Shown: positions 48,971-58,351, counted from the stretch's first letter. The stretch: DNA of 64,000 nucleotides from Thauera sp. (GCA_024235615.1 JACKMB010000001.1:992001-1056000); one strand, 5' to 3'. The notes: a model not told the origin generated them from the letters alone. Translations and numbers: made by a program.

Positions 48971-49320
48971 CAGCGTGTCTCCTGCGTGGCGGGCGCGGCA
49001 TCCTCGAGCAGCGGGTCGCCGAGCGCGCTGCCGAGGCGGGCGAGGTCGAGCAGGCGCAGCACCGCGGCGGAGTGGTTGACGAAGCGCACGCTGCGCCCGG
49101 CGCTGCGCTTGGCCATCAGCATGAGCTGCAGGCCGGCGGTATCGATCTCGTCGATGCGGCCGAGGTCCACCTCGAGCGCTTCGTGGGTGGAGAGCGCCTG
49201 CAGCCAGGTCTCGCGCAGCGCGGCCACGGTGTAGATGCCGAGCTCGCCTTCGGGGGCGAGGCGGGCGAGGCCGTCGGCGGGGGTGTCCAGGGCGGGGATA
49301 TCCATGGTCGGCACGCTCAC
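48970..49320 (-). CDS. STAS-domain protein (anti-sigma-factor-antagonist-like)
   Basis: A 116-residue single STAS domain: RLAPEGELGIYTVAALRETW, a strand with LEVDLGRIDEIDTAGLQLML, and HSAAVLRLLDLARLG. The phosphorylatable residue would be T61 in DTAG, matching the DSxG-type site. STAS proteins near cheA occur in several betaproteobacteria and may link the Che kinase to a partner switch, but the role here is unknown. The start is GTG 49320, overlapping the cheY stop (GTGA). Confidence 0.85.
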   Translation of the reverse strand: MSVPTMDIPALDTPADGLARLAPEGELGIYTVAALRETWLQALSTHEALEVDLGRIDEIDTAGLQLMLMAKRSAGRSVRFVNHSAAVLRLLDLARLGSALGDPLLEDAAPATQETR

Positions 49321-49682
49321 ATCACCAGCTTGGACACCGCCGCCAGCATCTGCTGCGGCTGGAAGGGCTTGACCACCCAGGCGCGCGCGCCGGCCTCCTG
49401 GCCGAGGCGCTTCTTCTCTTCGGCGGCCTCGGTGGTGAGCATGATCACCGGGGTGAACTTGTAGCTCGGGTTCTTCTTGACCTCGCGCACGAAGGCGATG
49501 CCGTCCATGTTGGGCATGTTCACGTCGGAGATGATGAGGTGAACCTTCTGGCCACCGAGCTTGCCGAGGGCGTCGCGGCCGTCGCAGGCCTCGATGACCT
49601 GGTAGCCGGCGCCCTTGAGCGACAGGCTCACCACCTGGCGCAGCGAGGCGGAGTCGTCGACGATCAGCACGGTCTTGGACAT
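49317..49682 (-). CDS. cheY: CheY-like response regulator
   Basis: A 121-residue stand-alone receiver with acidic pair D9-D10, phospho-acceptor D53 (ISDVNMPNMDG), T83/T84 and K105 (WVVKPF). It is the classical output of CheA. It lies between an MCP gene and the STAS gene. The output could be a flagellar motor or type IV pili; no target gene is present in the window. GAGTAATCCCCC precedes the ATG, a weak ribosome-binding site. Confidence 0.92.
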   Translation of the reverse strand: MSKTVLIVDDSASLRQVVSLSLKGAGYQVIEACDGRDALGKLGGQKVHLIISDVNMPNMDGIAFVREVKKNPSYKFTPVIMLTTEAAEEKKRLGQEAGARAWVVKPFQPQQMLAAVSKLVM

Positions 49683-49698
49683 GGGGGATTACTCCTGC

Positions 49699-50919
49699 TC
49701 AAAAGAAGGTGATGTCGCCACCGGCCGGAGCGGGGTTCGCGTCGGCGCGGCGTGCGTGTTGTTCGAGGGTGGTGTAGGTGCGCTCGAGCGCGGCGATCCA
49801 GGCGGCGACGTCGATCGGCGCCGGCACCCGCCCGCCGGCGAGACGGGCCTCGTCCTCGGCGACCTGGGCGGTCAGGCGCGCCATGTCGGTGCGCACCGCC
49901 TCGAGGATCTGGCTGACGCGATCCTGGAACTGGAGCTGCACCAGCACGCCCTCGATGCGGGACTGCACCGCGGCGCTGTCTTCCTCGAGCGCGCGCGCGG
50001 CCTGCGCCATGGCGCTGCCGACCCGGTCGAAGCGCGCGACCACGCTGCCGATGGCAGCCTCGGAGTCGCGCACCAGGACGGCGTCGCCGCGAGCCATGTG
50101 CTCGGCCGCGGCGAGCGCCTCGGCCATCGCGGCGTGGGCGCTCTCGACCTTGGCGCGGATGCGCTCGCCGGTGGCGCCGGAGAGGTCGGAGAGCTTGCGC
50201 ACCTCGTCGGCGACCACCGCGAAGCCGCGCCCCACCTCGCCGGCGCGCGCGGCCTCGATCGCCGCGTTGAGCGCGAGCAGGTTGGTCTGCTTGGCGATCT
50301 CGCCGACCTCGCTCGCCATGCGCATCAATTCCTCGGTGACCTGGGCGAGTCGGGCGACCGCCTGCGACAGGCTCTGCTTCTCGGCGAGCGCGGCGTTGAG
50401 CCCGGCGAGCACGCGGTCGAGCTCGCCGCGGGCGTAGCCGATCACCCCGACCACGCTGTCCTCGCCGCTGTCGGCGGTGGCCTGGCGCGAGCGCAGCAGC
50501 GCGTGCTGCAGCCCTTCGAGGATGTTCGCGAACTCGTCCGCGAGCGTGCCCACGGCGGTCTCGGTGTGGCTGCGCGAGATGCCCACGTGGTCGTGCCAGC
50601 GCTCCAGCGCCGCCTGCGCCACCTGCTGCAGGCTCGCAAGATAGGCCTCGCGCTCGGCCAGGCGCGCACGCTCGGCCTCGCCGAGGCGCGCCACGGCGGC
50701 GGCCTGGCCCGCGCGCTGGCGGCGCAGCATCGACCACGGCAGCACGAAACCGGCCACGCCGACGCAGACCGCTGCGGCGACGCCTGCCACGCCCGGCACG
50801 AGCAGGCCGAGCAGCAGCGCACCGGCCAGCCCGGGGGCGGCGTGCACGGCCAGGGGCAGGAGCTGCGAATCCGTCGGGGCGGGAGTCTGGGGAGCTTGGG
50901 ACACTTGGGCGTTCTCCAT
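49699..50919 (-). CDS. Methyl-accepting chemotaxis-like protein lacking a periplasmic sensor domain
   Basis: About 406 residues from ATG 50919; a GTG at 50991 would add 24 residues. Two adjacent hydrophobic segments (about 24-60) form a membrane hairpin with almost no periplasmic part. The MCP signalling tip [20 protein letters not shown] and [20 protein letters not shown] follow. There is no HAMP, and the cytoplasmic region is short. It ends GGDITFF. It probably senses an internal or membrane signal. It is the first gene of the leftward che operon, 16 bp before cheY. Confidence 0.88.
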   Translation of the reverse strand: MENAQVSQAPQTPAPTDSQLLPLAVHAAPGLAGALLLGLLVPGVAGVAAAVCVGVAGFVLPWSMLRRQRAGQAAAVARLGEAERARLAEREAYLASLQQVAQAALERWHDHVGISRSHTETAVGTLADEFANILEGLQHALLRSRQATADSGEDSVVGVIGYARGELDRVLAGLNAALAEKQSLSQAVARLAQVTEELMRMASEVGEIAKQTNLLALNAAIEAARAGEVGRGFAVVADEVRKLSDLSGATGERIRAKVESAHAAMAEALAAAEHMARGDAVLVRDSEAAIGSVVARFDRVGSAMAQAARALEEDSAAVQSRIEGVLVQLQFQDRVSQILEAVRTDMARLTAQVAEDEARLAGGRVPAPIDVAAWIAALERTYTTLEQHARRADANPAPAGGDITFF

Positions 50920-51095
50920 TGTTGCCGTGCTCGCCTTGCGACGGCGGGGCGATTCGTCTGCCTTCCGGACCTCGCTCACGGAACATTCCACGCGAAGATG
51001 GACCCAATCCGGGGAGTGCCGTTAACATCCGGGCCCACCGCGCATTTGCCGGCGACATGCACTTTCTTTGCATGCATCATCCCGGTATGGGGCGT

Positions 51096-51132
51096 CTAGG
51101 GACAATCGGTAAAATTCCGTGCGTGTCCCTAG
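51096..51132. promoter_or_regulatory. Nine-bp inverted repeat between the che operon and the histidine-kinase gene
   Basis: CTAGGGACA (51096-51104) and TGTCCCTAG (51124-51132) are perfect inverted arms 19 bp apart, AT-richer inside, in the 267-bp divergent gap. It could be an operator for the adjacent NarL-type regulator or a promoter-proximal hairpin. Function is inferred from position only. Confidence 0.45.
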
Positions 51133-51186
51133 GGGATTGGACTAGTCGGACAGCAGGAGCAGGCTCATCGACACGGAGGGATTCGC

Positions 51187-52692
51187 GTGCTGATCCGCAG
51201 GCAGCAATGGGCGATCGCGATCGCCTCGCTGATCACCATCGTGGTGGTAAGCGGACTGTGGATCGCGAACAACCTGGCCTTGCGCGCCGAGCTCGAGCGC
51301 GCCCGCATGGCGTCGCAGATCGGGCCGGTGGGGGCCGCGCAGATGCGTGCGCGCATCTTCGAGTTCCTCGCCCAGCCCTCGCCGGCGGCGCGGGAGCGCT
51401 GGTACGAGAGCCACCGGGCGCTCGGCACACTGCTGGCACCCGCACTGATGGACGGCACCCCCGGTGAGCCGATCATCGCGGACCTGCGTGCACGCCACGC
51501 AGAACTGCCGGCGCTGTTCGAGGCGCTCGCCGCCGATCGCCTGCGCGAGGTCGCAGGCAGCGCGCCCACGCCCGAGCTGCTGGATGCGCAGCGCCTCGCC
51601 TCCGTCCATTTCATGGACGTGACGCAGCAGGTGGCCGGCGAAACCCTGCGCCTGCTCGATCTGAGCCAGGCGCGGCTGGAAGGCCTGCACGCCGATCAGG
51701 AGCGCCTGATCGGTGGCCTCATCCTCGCCCTGGCGCTGGTGATCGGGCTCGAGCTCTTCCTGGTGCACCGCCGCATCCTCAAACCCCTGCAGGAGCTGCA
51801 CGAGGGCGCGCGTGCGATCGAGACGGGCCACTACGAGCACCGCCTCGGCATGGACGGCAAGGACGAGATCGCGGAGCTCGGCGCACAGTTCGACCACATG
51901 GCCGACGCGCTCGGCGAGACCCTGCAGGCCCTGCACCAGCAGCGCAGCCAGCTCGAAGTCGCCAACCGCGAGCTGGAGAGCTTCAGCTACTCGGTGTCGC
52001 ACGACCTGCGCGCACCGCTGCGCGGCATCGGTGGCTGGGCGCAGGCGCTCGAGGAGGATCATGGCGGTACGCTGCCCGCGGAGGCGCAGGAATACCTCAC
52101 GCGCATCCGCGGCGAGTGCGCGCGCATGAACCTGCTCATCGAGGATCTGCTACAGCTGGCGCGCGTCACCCGCGGCGACCCGGTATTCGAATGGCTGGAG
52201 CTCGATCTGCTCGCCCGCGAGGTGGCCGAGCGCGTGCGCGAGAGCTGGCCGGGGCGCGACATCGAGTTCGCGATCGCCCCGGGGCTGAGGGTGTGGGGCG
52301 ACCGCAGCCTGCTCGGGATCGCCCTCGCCAACCTGTTCGACAACGCCTGCAAGTTCACGGCGCGCGTGCCGCGGGCGCACATCGAGCTCGGTCTCCGGGA
52401 GCTCGTCGATGCCCCCGGCGGGCGCAGCCTGCAGCAGTACTTCGTGCGCGACAACGGCGCGGGCTTCGACATGAAGCACGCGGCCCGGTTGTTCGTCCCC
52501 TTCCAGCGCATGCACTCGCAGCGCGAGTTTCCCGGCACCGGCATCGGGCTGGCGATCGTGCAGCGCATCATCCAGCGCCATGGTGGCACACTGGAGGCCG
52601 AGGCCAGTCCGGGCGAGGGCGCCTGCTTCCGCTTCACCCTGCCGCTGCTGCCCGGCCCGCCGGCCCCTCCACCGAACGGAACGCCAACATGA
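51187..52692 (+). CDS. Membrane sensor histidine kinase (HAMP-HisKA-HATPase)
   Basis: A 501-residue kinase. It has transmembrane segments at about 8-28 and 174-194, a ~145-residue helical periplasmic domain, HAMP (about 195-247) and HisKA with H272 in SVSHDLRAPLRG. HATPase_c has NLFDNACKFT, RDNGAGFD and GTGIGLAIVQRI. The DHp type is like those of phytochrome-family kinases. The start is GTG 51187. No receiver follows within the gene; three receiver-containing genes lie immediately downstream and are the likely phosphate acceptors. Confidence 0.92.
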   Translation: MLIRRQQWAIAIASLITIVVVSGLWIANNLALRAELERARMASQIGPVGAAQMRARIFEFLAQPSPAARERWYESHRALGTLLAPALMDGTPGEPIIADLRARHAELPALFEALAADRLREVAGSAPTPELLDAQRLASVHFMDVTQQVAGETLRLLDLSQARLEGLHADQERLIGGLILALALVIGLELFLVHRRILKPLQELHEGARAIETGHYEHRLGMDGKDEIAELGAQFDHMADALGETLQALHQQRSQLEVANRELESFSYSVSHDLRAPLRGIGGWAQALEEDHGGTLPAEAQEYLTRIRGECARMNLLIEDLLQLARVTRGDPVFEWLELDLLAREVAERVRESWPGRDIEFAIAPGLRVWGDRSLLGIALANLFDNACKFTARVPRAHIELGLRELVDAPGGRSLQQYFVRDNGAGFDMKHAARLFVPFQRMHSQREFPGTGIGLAIVQRIIQRHGGTLEAEASPGEGACFRFTLPLLPGPPAPPPNGTPT

Positions 52693-52702
52693 GGCGAACG
52701 CA

Positions 52703-54238
52703 TTGAATCCGCCCCCGAACGCCGCCGCGGCCCTCCCTCCGGACAGTCGCAGCGCACCCGCGCCACGCGAGCTCGCCGTGCTGATGGTGGAGGACTCCGA
52801 GAGCGACGCGCTGCTGGTGCTGCGTGCGCTGCGCCGCGCCGGCTTCGCGCTGCGCCATCGCCGCGTCGAGGAGGCTGCCGAGATGCGCGCGGCGCTCGCC
52901 GACGAGACCTGGAACGTCGTGCTGTCGGACTTCAACCTGCCCGGCTTCGACGCGCGCAGCGCGCTCGCCGAGCTGCACGCGAGCGGGCTCGACCTGCCCT
53001 TCATCGTGGTGTCGGGCACCATCGGCGACGAGACCGCGATCGAGCTGATGCGCCGCGGCGCCCACGACTACCTGATGAAGGACAACCTCGCCCGCCTCGC
53101 CCCCGCGATCGAGCGCGAGCTCGGCGAGGCGTGCGTCCGCGCCGAGCGCCGGCGCGCGCTCGCCGCGCTGCACGACAGCGAGGCGGTGCTGCGCGAGGCG
53201 CAGCGCATCGGCGGGGTCGGGCAGTGGCGCAGGGACCTGCCAGGCGGGGCGCTGTGGTGCTCGGACACCTTGTTCGGGCTCTTCGGCATGGCCCCGGTGG
53301 CGGGAGAGGATGCGTTCGACGCCCTGCTCACCCGCGTGCACCCGGACGACCTCGGGCGCCTGCTGCAGGCACACCGCGAGCTCGCCGCCGGCAGCGAGCG
53401 CGTCGAGCTGGAGTACCGCATCGTCCATGCCGACGGCAGCCTGCGCTACGTGCTCGAGTGCGCCGCCCGCAGCCGCGGCGCCGAGACCGCGACGCCGCGC
53501 CTGATCGGCACGGTGCACGACGTCACCGCGCAGCGCGCCGCGGCCGAGGCCTTGCGCACCGCCAACGCGCGCCTGCGCCAGATGTCGCTGCGCGTGCTCG
53601 ACGCCCAGGAGGCCGAGCGCCGCGCGGTGGCCTACGAGTTGCACGACCAGATCGGCCAGGCGCTCACGGCGGTCAAGCTCGACCTGCAGGCGATGACCCC
53701 TCATCTGGACGCCGGCCCGGCGGTGGCGCGCCTGGCCGCGGCCATCCACACCACCGAGGAGGCGCTCGCGCAGGTGCGCGGCCTGTCGCTCAACCTGCGC
53801 CCGCCGCAGCTCGACTACATGGGGCTGGAAGCCTCGCTGCGCTGGCACGCCGAGCGCGAATGCGCGCGCGCCGGGCTGGTGCTCGATTTCTCCGGCGGTC
53901 TCGGCGAGTTCAAGGCCGAGGAGCGCTGCGCGATCGTGTGCTTCCGGCTGATGCAGGAGGCACTGAACAACGCCGTACGCCATGCCGGCGCGAGGCGGGT
54001 GCGCATCGCGCTGGCGGTCGCGGACGGCCGCCTCGACATGGAGATCGCCGACGACGGCCGCGGCTTCGACCTCGCGCGCGCGCGCCGGCGCATGCTGGAG
54101 GGCGCCAGCGTGGGTCTGCTCGGCATGGAGGAGCGCGCGGCGCTGATCGGCGGCGAGGTGCGCATCGACGCCGCTCCCGGCGCGGGCACCCGCATCCGGG
54201 TAAGCCTGCCCTGTACCGCAAACACCGCCCCGGCGTAG
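52703..54238 (+). CDS. Hybrid REC-PAS-HisKA_3 histidine kinase (NarX-like core)
   Basis: A 511-residue soluble kinase. It has an N-terminal receiver (acidic pair near E30-D31, phospho-acceptor D76 in LSDFNLPGFD) and PAS/PAC (about 165-280). HisKA_3 has H314 in AVAYELHDQIGQALTAVK, and HATPase_c has QEALNNAVRHAGA and LLGMEERAALIGGEV. The only start keeping the receiver is TTG 52703, with GAGG seven bases upstream; the ATG overlapping the previous stop gives only five codons. The receiver suggests it is itself controlled by phosphorylation, probably by the kinase upstream. It pairs naturally with the NarL-type regulator next door. Confidence 0.9.
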   Translation: MNPPPNAAAALPPDSRSAPAPRELAVLMVEDSESDALLVLRALRRAGFALRHRRVEEAAEMRAALADETWNVVLSDFNLPGFDARSALAELHASGLDLPFIVVSGTIGDETAIELMRRGAHDYLMKDNLARLAPAIERELGEACVRAERRRALAALHDSEAVLREAQRIGGVGQWRRDLPGGALWCSDTLFGLFGMAPVAGEDAFDALLTRVHPDDLGRLLQAHRELAAGSERVELEYRIVHADGSLRYVLECAARSRGAETATPRLIGTVHDVTAQRAAAEALRTANARLRQMSLRVLDAQEAERRAVAYELHDQIGQALTAVKLDLQAMTPHLDAGPAVARLAAAIHTTEEALAQVRGLSLNLRPPQLDYMGLEASLRWHAERECARAGLVLDFSGGLGEFKAEERCAIVCFRLMQEALNNAVRHAGARRVRIALAVADGRLDMEIADDGRGFDLARARRRMLEGASVGLLGMEERAALIGGEVRIDAAPGAGTRIRVSLPCTANTAPA

Positions 54239-54247
54239 GATTCGGTC

Positions 54248-54928
54248 ATGGAAGGAATGCGAGTTCTGCTGGTGGACGATCACAGCCTGGTGCGCGCGGG
54301 CATCCGCGCGCTCCTGGGCTCGATCGCGGGCGTGGCCGGCATCGAGGAAGCGAGCAGCGGCCGCCAGGCGGTCGAGCTGGCGGCGACGATGCAGCCCGAC
54401 CTGGTGCTGATGGACATCGCGATGGACGACATGGACGGCCTCGCCGCCACGCGCGCGATCGCCGCGGCGCATCCGCACATCAAGGTGGTGATCCTGTCGA
54501 TGCACGACACCGGCGACTTCTTCGAGCAGGCGCTGCGCTGCGGCGCGCGCGGCTACCTGCTCAAGGACGCCGCGGTGGCCGAGCTCGAGATGGCGATCGC
54601 GGCGGTGATGCGCGGCGACGTCTACCTGAGCCCTGCGGTGTCACGCCACCTCGTGGGCAACATGCTCGCGCGCGCGCCCGAGGAAGAACGCGCGGCGAGC
54701 GTGCTGACCCCGCGCCAGACCGAGATCCTCGAGCTCATCGGCAGCGGCCTCGGCACCAAGGAGATCGCCCGCCGGCTCGACCTCAGCGTCAAGACCGTGG
54801 AGGCGCACCGCGCCCAGATCATGGAGCGCCTGGGCGTGCGCGACATCGCCAACCTGCTGCTGGAGGCCGCGCGCCGCGGCCTCATCACCCTCGGCAAGCG
54901 CTCCACACCCCTAGACGCGCCTCGGTAA
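54248..54928 (+). CDS. NarL/FixJ-family response regulator
   Basis: A 226-residue regulator with a receiver (D10-D11, phospho-acceptor D56 in VLMDIAMDDMDG, K in YLLKDAAV) and a LuxR-type HTH (about 155-215: LTPRQTEILELIGSGLGTKE, then SVKTVEAHRAQIMERLGV). It lies 9 bp after the HisKA_3 kinase, its cognate donor by family rule. Regulon unknown; the 51096-51132 dyad is a candidate site. Confidence 0.94.
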   Translation: MEGMRVLLVDDHSLVRAGIRALLGSIAGVAGIEEASSGRQAVELAATMQPDLVLMDIAMDDMDGLAATRAIAAAHPHIKVVILSMHDTGDFFEQALRCGARGYLLKDAAVAELEMAIAAVMRGDVYLSPAVSRHLVGNMLARAPEEERAASVLTPRQTEILELIGSGLGTKEIARRLDLSVKTVEAHRAQIMERLGVRDIANLLLEAARRGLITLGKRSTPLDAPR

Positions 54929-55027
54929 TCCAGGGGATTGTCGCCGCGCCCCGGCGGCCTATCATGGCGGCATGGACCGAAGTGCCGGAGTGCGATTCCG
55001 GCCGCACACCGCTGAGGAAGGGCAAGC

Positions 55028-57166
55028 ATGGGCGAGACCGTCAATCTGCTGATCGTCGAGGACAACGAATCCGATGCCGCGCTGGTGGTACGCCAGCTCG
55101 AGCGCGCCGGCTATACGGTGGCGACCGCGCGCCGCGTCGATCGCGCCGCGGAGTTCGGTGCCGCCCTCGGGGCCTGCGCGTGGTCGGCGGTGCTGTGCGA
55201 CTACGCCCTGCCCGGCTTCAGCCCCGAGGAGGCGCTCGCCCAGGTACAGGATAGCGGGCTGGACCTGCCCTTCCTGGTCGTCTCGGCCTCGCTCGGCGAC
55301 GAGGACGCCGGCCGCCTGATGGCGCTCGGCGCGCACGACTACGTGCACAAGCACGACCTCGCGCGCCTCGCCCCGGCGCTGGCGCGCGGCCTGGCCGAGG
55401 CACGCGAGCGCCGGGCCCGCCGCCACGCCGAGGACGGTCTGCGCGCGCGCGAAGCGCACCTGCGCATCTGGAGCGAGGTGGTCGAGGGCCTGAGCGAGGG
55501 CATCGTGGTCACCAACCTCGCCGGCGACATCCTCGACTGCAACCCGGCCTTCGAGCGCATCACCGGCTACGCCCGTGCGGAAGTGCTCGGGCTGAACCCG
55601 CGCATCCTGAAGTCCGGCCGCCATGACGCCGCCTTCTACGCCGGCATGTGGGACGCGCTGGTCACCCGCGGCTCGTGGGTGGGCGAGGTATGGAATCGGC
55701 GCAAGAGCGGCGAGGTCTACCCCGAGCGCCTGGCCTTGCGCGCGGTGCACGGCGCCGACGGCCTGCCCACGCACTACGTGGGCATGTTCAGCGACCTCAG
55801 CCGCGAGAAGCAGGACCAGGCCCGGCTCGACTACCTGACCCAGCACGACCCGCTCACCGGCTTCGCCAACCGCCAGCTCTTCATGGAACGCCTGGAGCAG
55901 GCGATCGAGCGCGCCGCCGCCGGCGAGGGCAAGGCCGCGGTGCTGCTGCTCGACCTCGATCGCTTCCGGCGGGTGAACGAGAGCCTCGGCCAGGACGCCG
56001 GCGACCGCCTGCTGCAGGCCATGGCCGAGCGCATCGCCGGCTGCCTGAGGCGGCGCAGCAGCCTCGCCCGCCTGGGCAGCGACGAGTTCCTCATGCTGAT
56101 CACCGAGTTCGCCGACGCGGACGCGCTGGCGGCGCTTGCGCGGCGCATCCTCGACGAGATCGCCCGTCCGCTGACGATCAACGGCCAGGTCCTGCACATG
56201 AGCGCGAGCCTGGGCATCAGCGTCCATCCCCAGGACGGCGCCGACGCCGAGCACCTCCTGCATGCGGCCGAGGCCGCGCGCGCGCAGATCCGCCACGGCC
56301 TGGGCAACCGCCTGCACTTCTTCACCCCCGGCATGGACACGCGCGCGCGGCGCTGGATCGCGGTCGAGAGCGAGCTGCGCCACGCGCTCGCGCGCGGCGA
56401 GCTGCAGCTCTACTACCAGCCGATGGTGTGCGTGCGCGACGGCCGCGTGCGCACCGTGGAGGCGCTGCTGCGCTGGAACAGCCCGGCGCTGGGCTGGGTG
56501 TCGCCGGCGGAGTTCATCCCGGTGGCCGAGGAGAGCGAGCTCATCGTGGCGATCGGCGACTGGGTGCTGGAGACCGCATGCCGCCAGGTCCGCCACTGGC
56601 AGGACACCGGCCTGCCGCCGATCCGCGTGGCGGTGAACGTCTCCGCACACCAGCTCGCGAGCGGCCGCCTGCCCGAGCGCGTGCGCGAGGTCCTGGAGGG
56701 CACGGGCATCGACCCCGGCCAACTCGAGATCGAGCTCACCGAGAGCGCGATGATGACGGACAGCGAGCACAGCGCGCGCCAGGTCGAGGCGATCAGCCGC
56801 ATGGGGGTGAGCGTCTCGCTCGACGACTTCGGCACCGGCTACTCCTCGCTCGCCTACCTCAGCCGCTTCGCGCTCACCAAGCTGAAGATCGACCGCAGCT
56901 TCGTCGACGGCCTGACGAGCGATCCGAAGAGCTCGATCATCGTGGATGCAACCCTGGGCCTGGCGCGCGGCCTCGGCCTGCGCGTGGTCGCCGAGGGCGT
57001 GGAGACGGAGGCGCAGCGCGCGCTGCTCGCCGCCGCCGGCTGTGATGCGCTGCAGGGCTACCTGTTCAGCCCGCCGGTGGCGCCGGCCGCCCTCGGCGCG
57101 CTCATCGACCGCTTCGCGCCGGCCGAGCGCTACGCGAAGCCGAGGGTGTTCGCCGTCAGCGCCTGA
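55028..57166 (+). CDS. REC-PAS-GGDEF(degenerate)-EAL response regulator, likely c-di-GMP phosphodiesterase
   Basis: A 712-residue soluble protein. It has a receiver (about 5-120; phospho-acceptor D58 in LCDYALPGF) and PAS (about 145-260; NPAFERITGYARAEVLGLNP). The GGDEF domain carries GSDEF (350-354) in place of GGDEF. The EAL domain has E478-A-L-L-R-W, NVSAHQLAS, ELTES, DDFGTGYS, KIDRSFVDG and AEGVE. The expected output is c-di-GMP hydrolysis controlled by phosphorylation. Its receiver is clearly paralogous to that of the 52703-54238 kinase (DSGLDLPFLVVSASLGDE against ASGLDLPFIVVSGTIGDE). It is 99 bp downstream of the NarL-type regulator. Confidence 0.9.
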   Translation: MGETVNLLIVEDNESDAALVVRQLERAGYTVATARRVDRAAEFGAALGACAWSAVLCDYALPGFSPEEALAQVQDSGLDLPFLVVSASLGDEDAGRLMALGAHDYVHKHDLARLAPALARGLAEARERRARRHAEDGLRAREAHLRIWSEVVEGLSEGIVVTNLAGDILDCNPAFERITGYARAEVLGLNPRILKSGRHDAAFYAGMWDALVTRGSWVGEVWNRRKSGEVYPERLALRAVHGADGLPTHYVGMFSDLSREKQDQARLDYLTQHDPLTGFANRQLFMERLEQAIERAAAGEGKAAVLLLDLDRFRRVNESLGQDAGDRLLQAMAERIAGCLRRRSSLARLGSDEFLMLITEFADADALAALARRILDEIARPLTINGQVLHMSASLGISVHPQDGADAEHLLHAAEAARAQIRHGLGNRLHFFTPGMDTRARRWIAVESELRHALARGELQLYYQPMVCVRDGRVRTVEALLRWNSPALGWVSPAEFIPVAEESELIVAIGDWVLETACRQVRHWQDTGLPPIRVAVNVSAHQLASGRLPERVREVLEGTGIDPGQLEIELTESAMMTDSEHSARQVEAISRMGVSVSLDDFGTGYSSLAYLSRFALTKLKIDRSFVDGLTSDPKSSIIVDATLGLARGLGLRVVAEGVETEAQRALLAAAGCDALQGYLFSPPVAPAALGALIDRFAPAERYAKPRVFAVSA

Positions 57167-57184
57167 TCGGGGCGCCGTCGGCAC

Positions 57185-58084
57185 TCAGCGCGGCGGCGTG
57201 CTCCTGGCCTGGCGCAGCGACCACAGGCTGACCAGCGCGAGCGCGCCGACGATCAGCGTCATGCCGGCGAACTCCGCCGGTGTCGGGCGCTCGCCGAGCT
57301 CGATCCAGCCCGCGAGCGCGCCCACCATCGGGATGCCGAGCGCGGACAGCCCGGCCACACCGGTGGACAAGCGCTGCAGCACGAACAGCCACAGCAGCCA
57401 GGCCAGGCCGGTGGCGAGCACCGCGTTGAACACCAGCGCGCCCCAGAAGTAGGGCGTCGGATCGATCGGCCGCGAGGGGTGCAGCAGCGCCAGCGCGCAC
57501 AGCGCGAGCGCGCCGAACAGCATCTGCCAGGCGGTGAGCGAGAGCAGATCGAAGTCGTGCGCGCGGCGCATGCGCTTGGCCTGCACCGAGGCCACCGCCC
57601 AGGTCACCCCACCGGCGACCGCGAGCAGGTTGCTGAAGGCGCTGCCGCCCATCGCCCAAGGCTCGAGCACCAGCACCAGGCCGCAGGCGGCGATGGCGTT
57701 GGCCGCCCACTGCATGCCGCGCACGCGCTCGCCGAGCACGAACCAGGCCATCGGCACCACCCAGAACGGCATCGTATACACCAGCACCGCGGTCTTGCCG
57801 GCCCCGCCGGCGACCAGCGCCCACTGGATCAGCGCGGTGAAGGCGCCGGTCTGCAGCACGCCGAGCAGCGCCACCTGGCGCACCTGCTGCAGCCCCAGCG
57901 GGCGACGCAGCACGAGGAGCACGACGAAGAGCGTGGCGGCACCGAGCACGGTGCGGATCGCCGAGAAGTCGAAGGGATCGACGTACTGGATGACCTGCTT
58001 CATGACCACCCAGTTGTAGCCCCAGATCAGCGACAGGAGCGCGAGCGCGAGCAGCGCCAGGCGCGGCGAGCCGGATGCGGACAT
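57185..58084 (-). CDS. EamA/DMT-family transporter
   Basis: A 299-residue protein with ten hydrophobic segments in two EamA repeats (SLIWGYNWVVMKQVIQYVDP at the start of the first; VAGGVTWAVASVQAKR at the start of the second). The family exports metabolites, often amino acids. No substrate can be assigned. TTGGAGGTCCG precedes the ATG at 58084. It is convergent with the REC-PAS-GGDEF-EAL gene, with 18 bp between stops. Confidence 0.85.
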   Translation of the reverse strand: MSASGSPRLALLALALLSLIWGYNWVVMKQVIQYVDPFDFSAIRTVLGAATLFVVLLVLRRPLGLQQVRQVALLGVLQTGAFTALIQWALVAGGAGKTAVLVYTMPFWVVPMAWFVLGERVRGMQWAANAIAACGLVLVLEPWAMGGSAFSNLLAVAGGVTWAVASVQAKRMRRAHDFDLLSLTAWQMLFGALALCALALLHPSRPIDPTPYFWGALVFNAVLATGLAWLLWLFVLQRLSTGVAGLSALGIPMVGALAGWIELGERPTPAEFAGMTLIVGALALVSLWSLRQARSTPPR

Positions 58085-58262
58085 CGGACCTCCAAAAGGA
58101 AAACGCCGCGGCGCCCCGGGAGGGGGCCGCGGCCGAAGGGGTGCCGCCAGGGAGACGGCGGCGGGCAACAGTGCGGGATGGATTATGCCCCGGCCTGCGG
58201 GCGGCGACAGATGCCGGCGCGGATAAGCATTATCCGCACCGGCAGTACGGCGGATGCAGCGC

Positions 58263-58351
58263 TCAGGCCGGCTGCGCCGCCACGACGGGCGCCTTGCGGC
58301 TCATCAGCGCAAGGTGCAGCACCGCGCCGAGCAGCGCACCGAACATCCACC
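58263..58351 (-). pseudogene. C-terminal fragment of an unidentified membrane protein
   Basis: The minus strand reads WWMFGALLGAVLHLALMSRK, then an alanine/valine tail and a TGA at 58265-58263. This looks like the last transmembrane helix and basic cytoplasmic tail of a membrane protein. Its upstream part is missing: the next bases belong to the alc relic on the other strand. I cannot identify the family. Confidence 0.35.

Noticed and set aside
50920-50991. GTG start at 50991 for the short MCP
   Set aside because: The added 24 residues are highly charged and poorly protein-like, and the ATG at 50919 leaves a clean membrane hairpin; kept only as an alternative.
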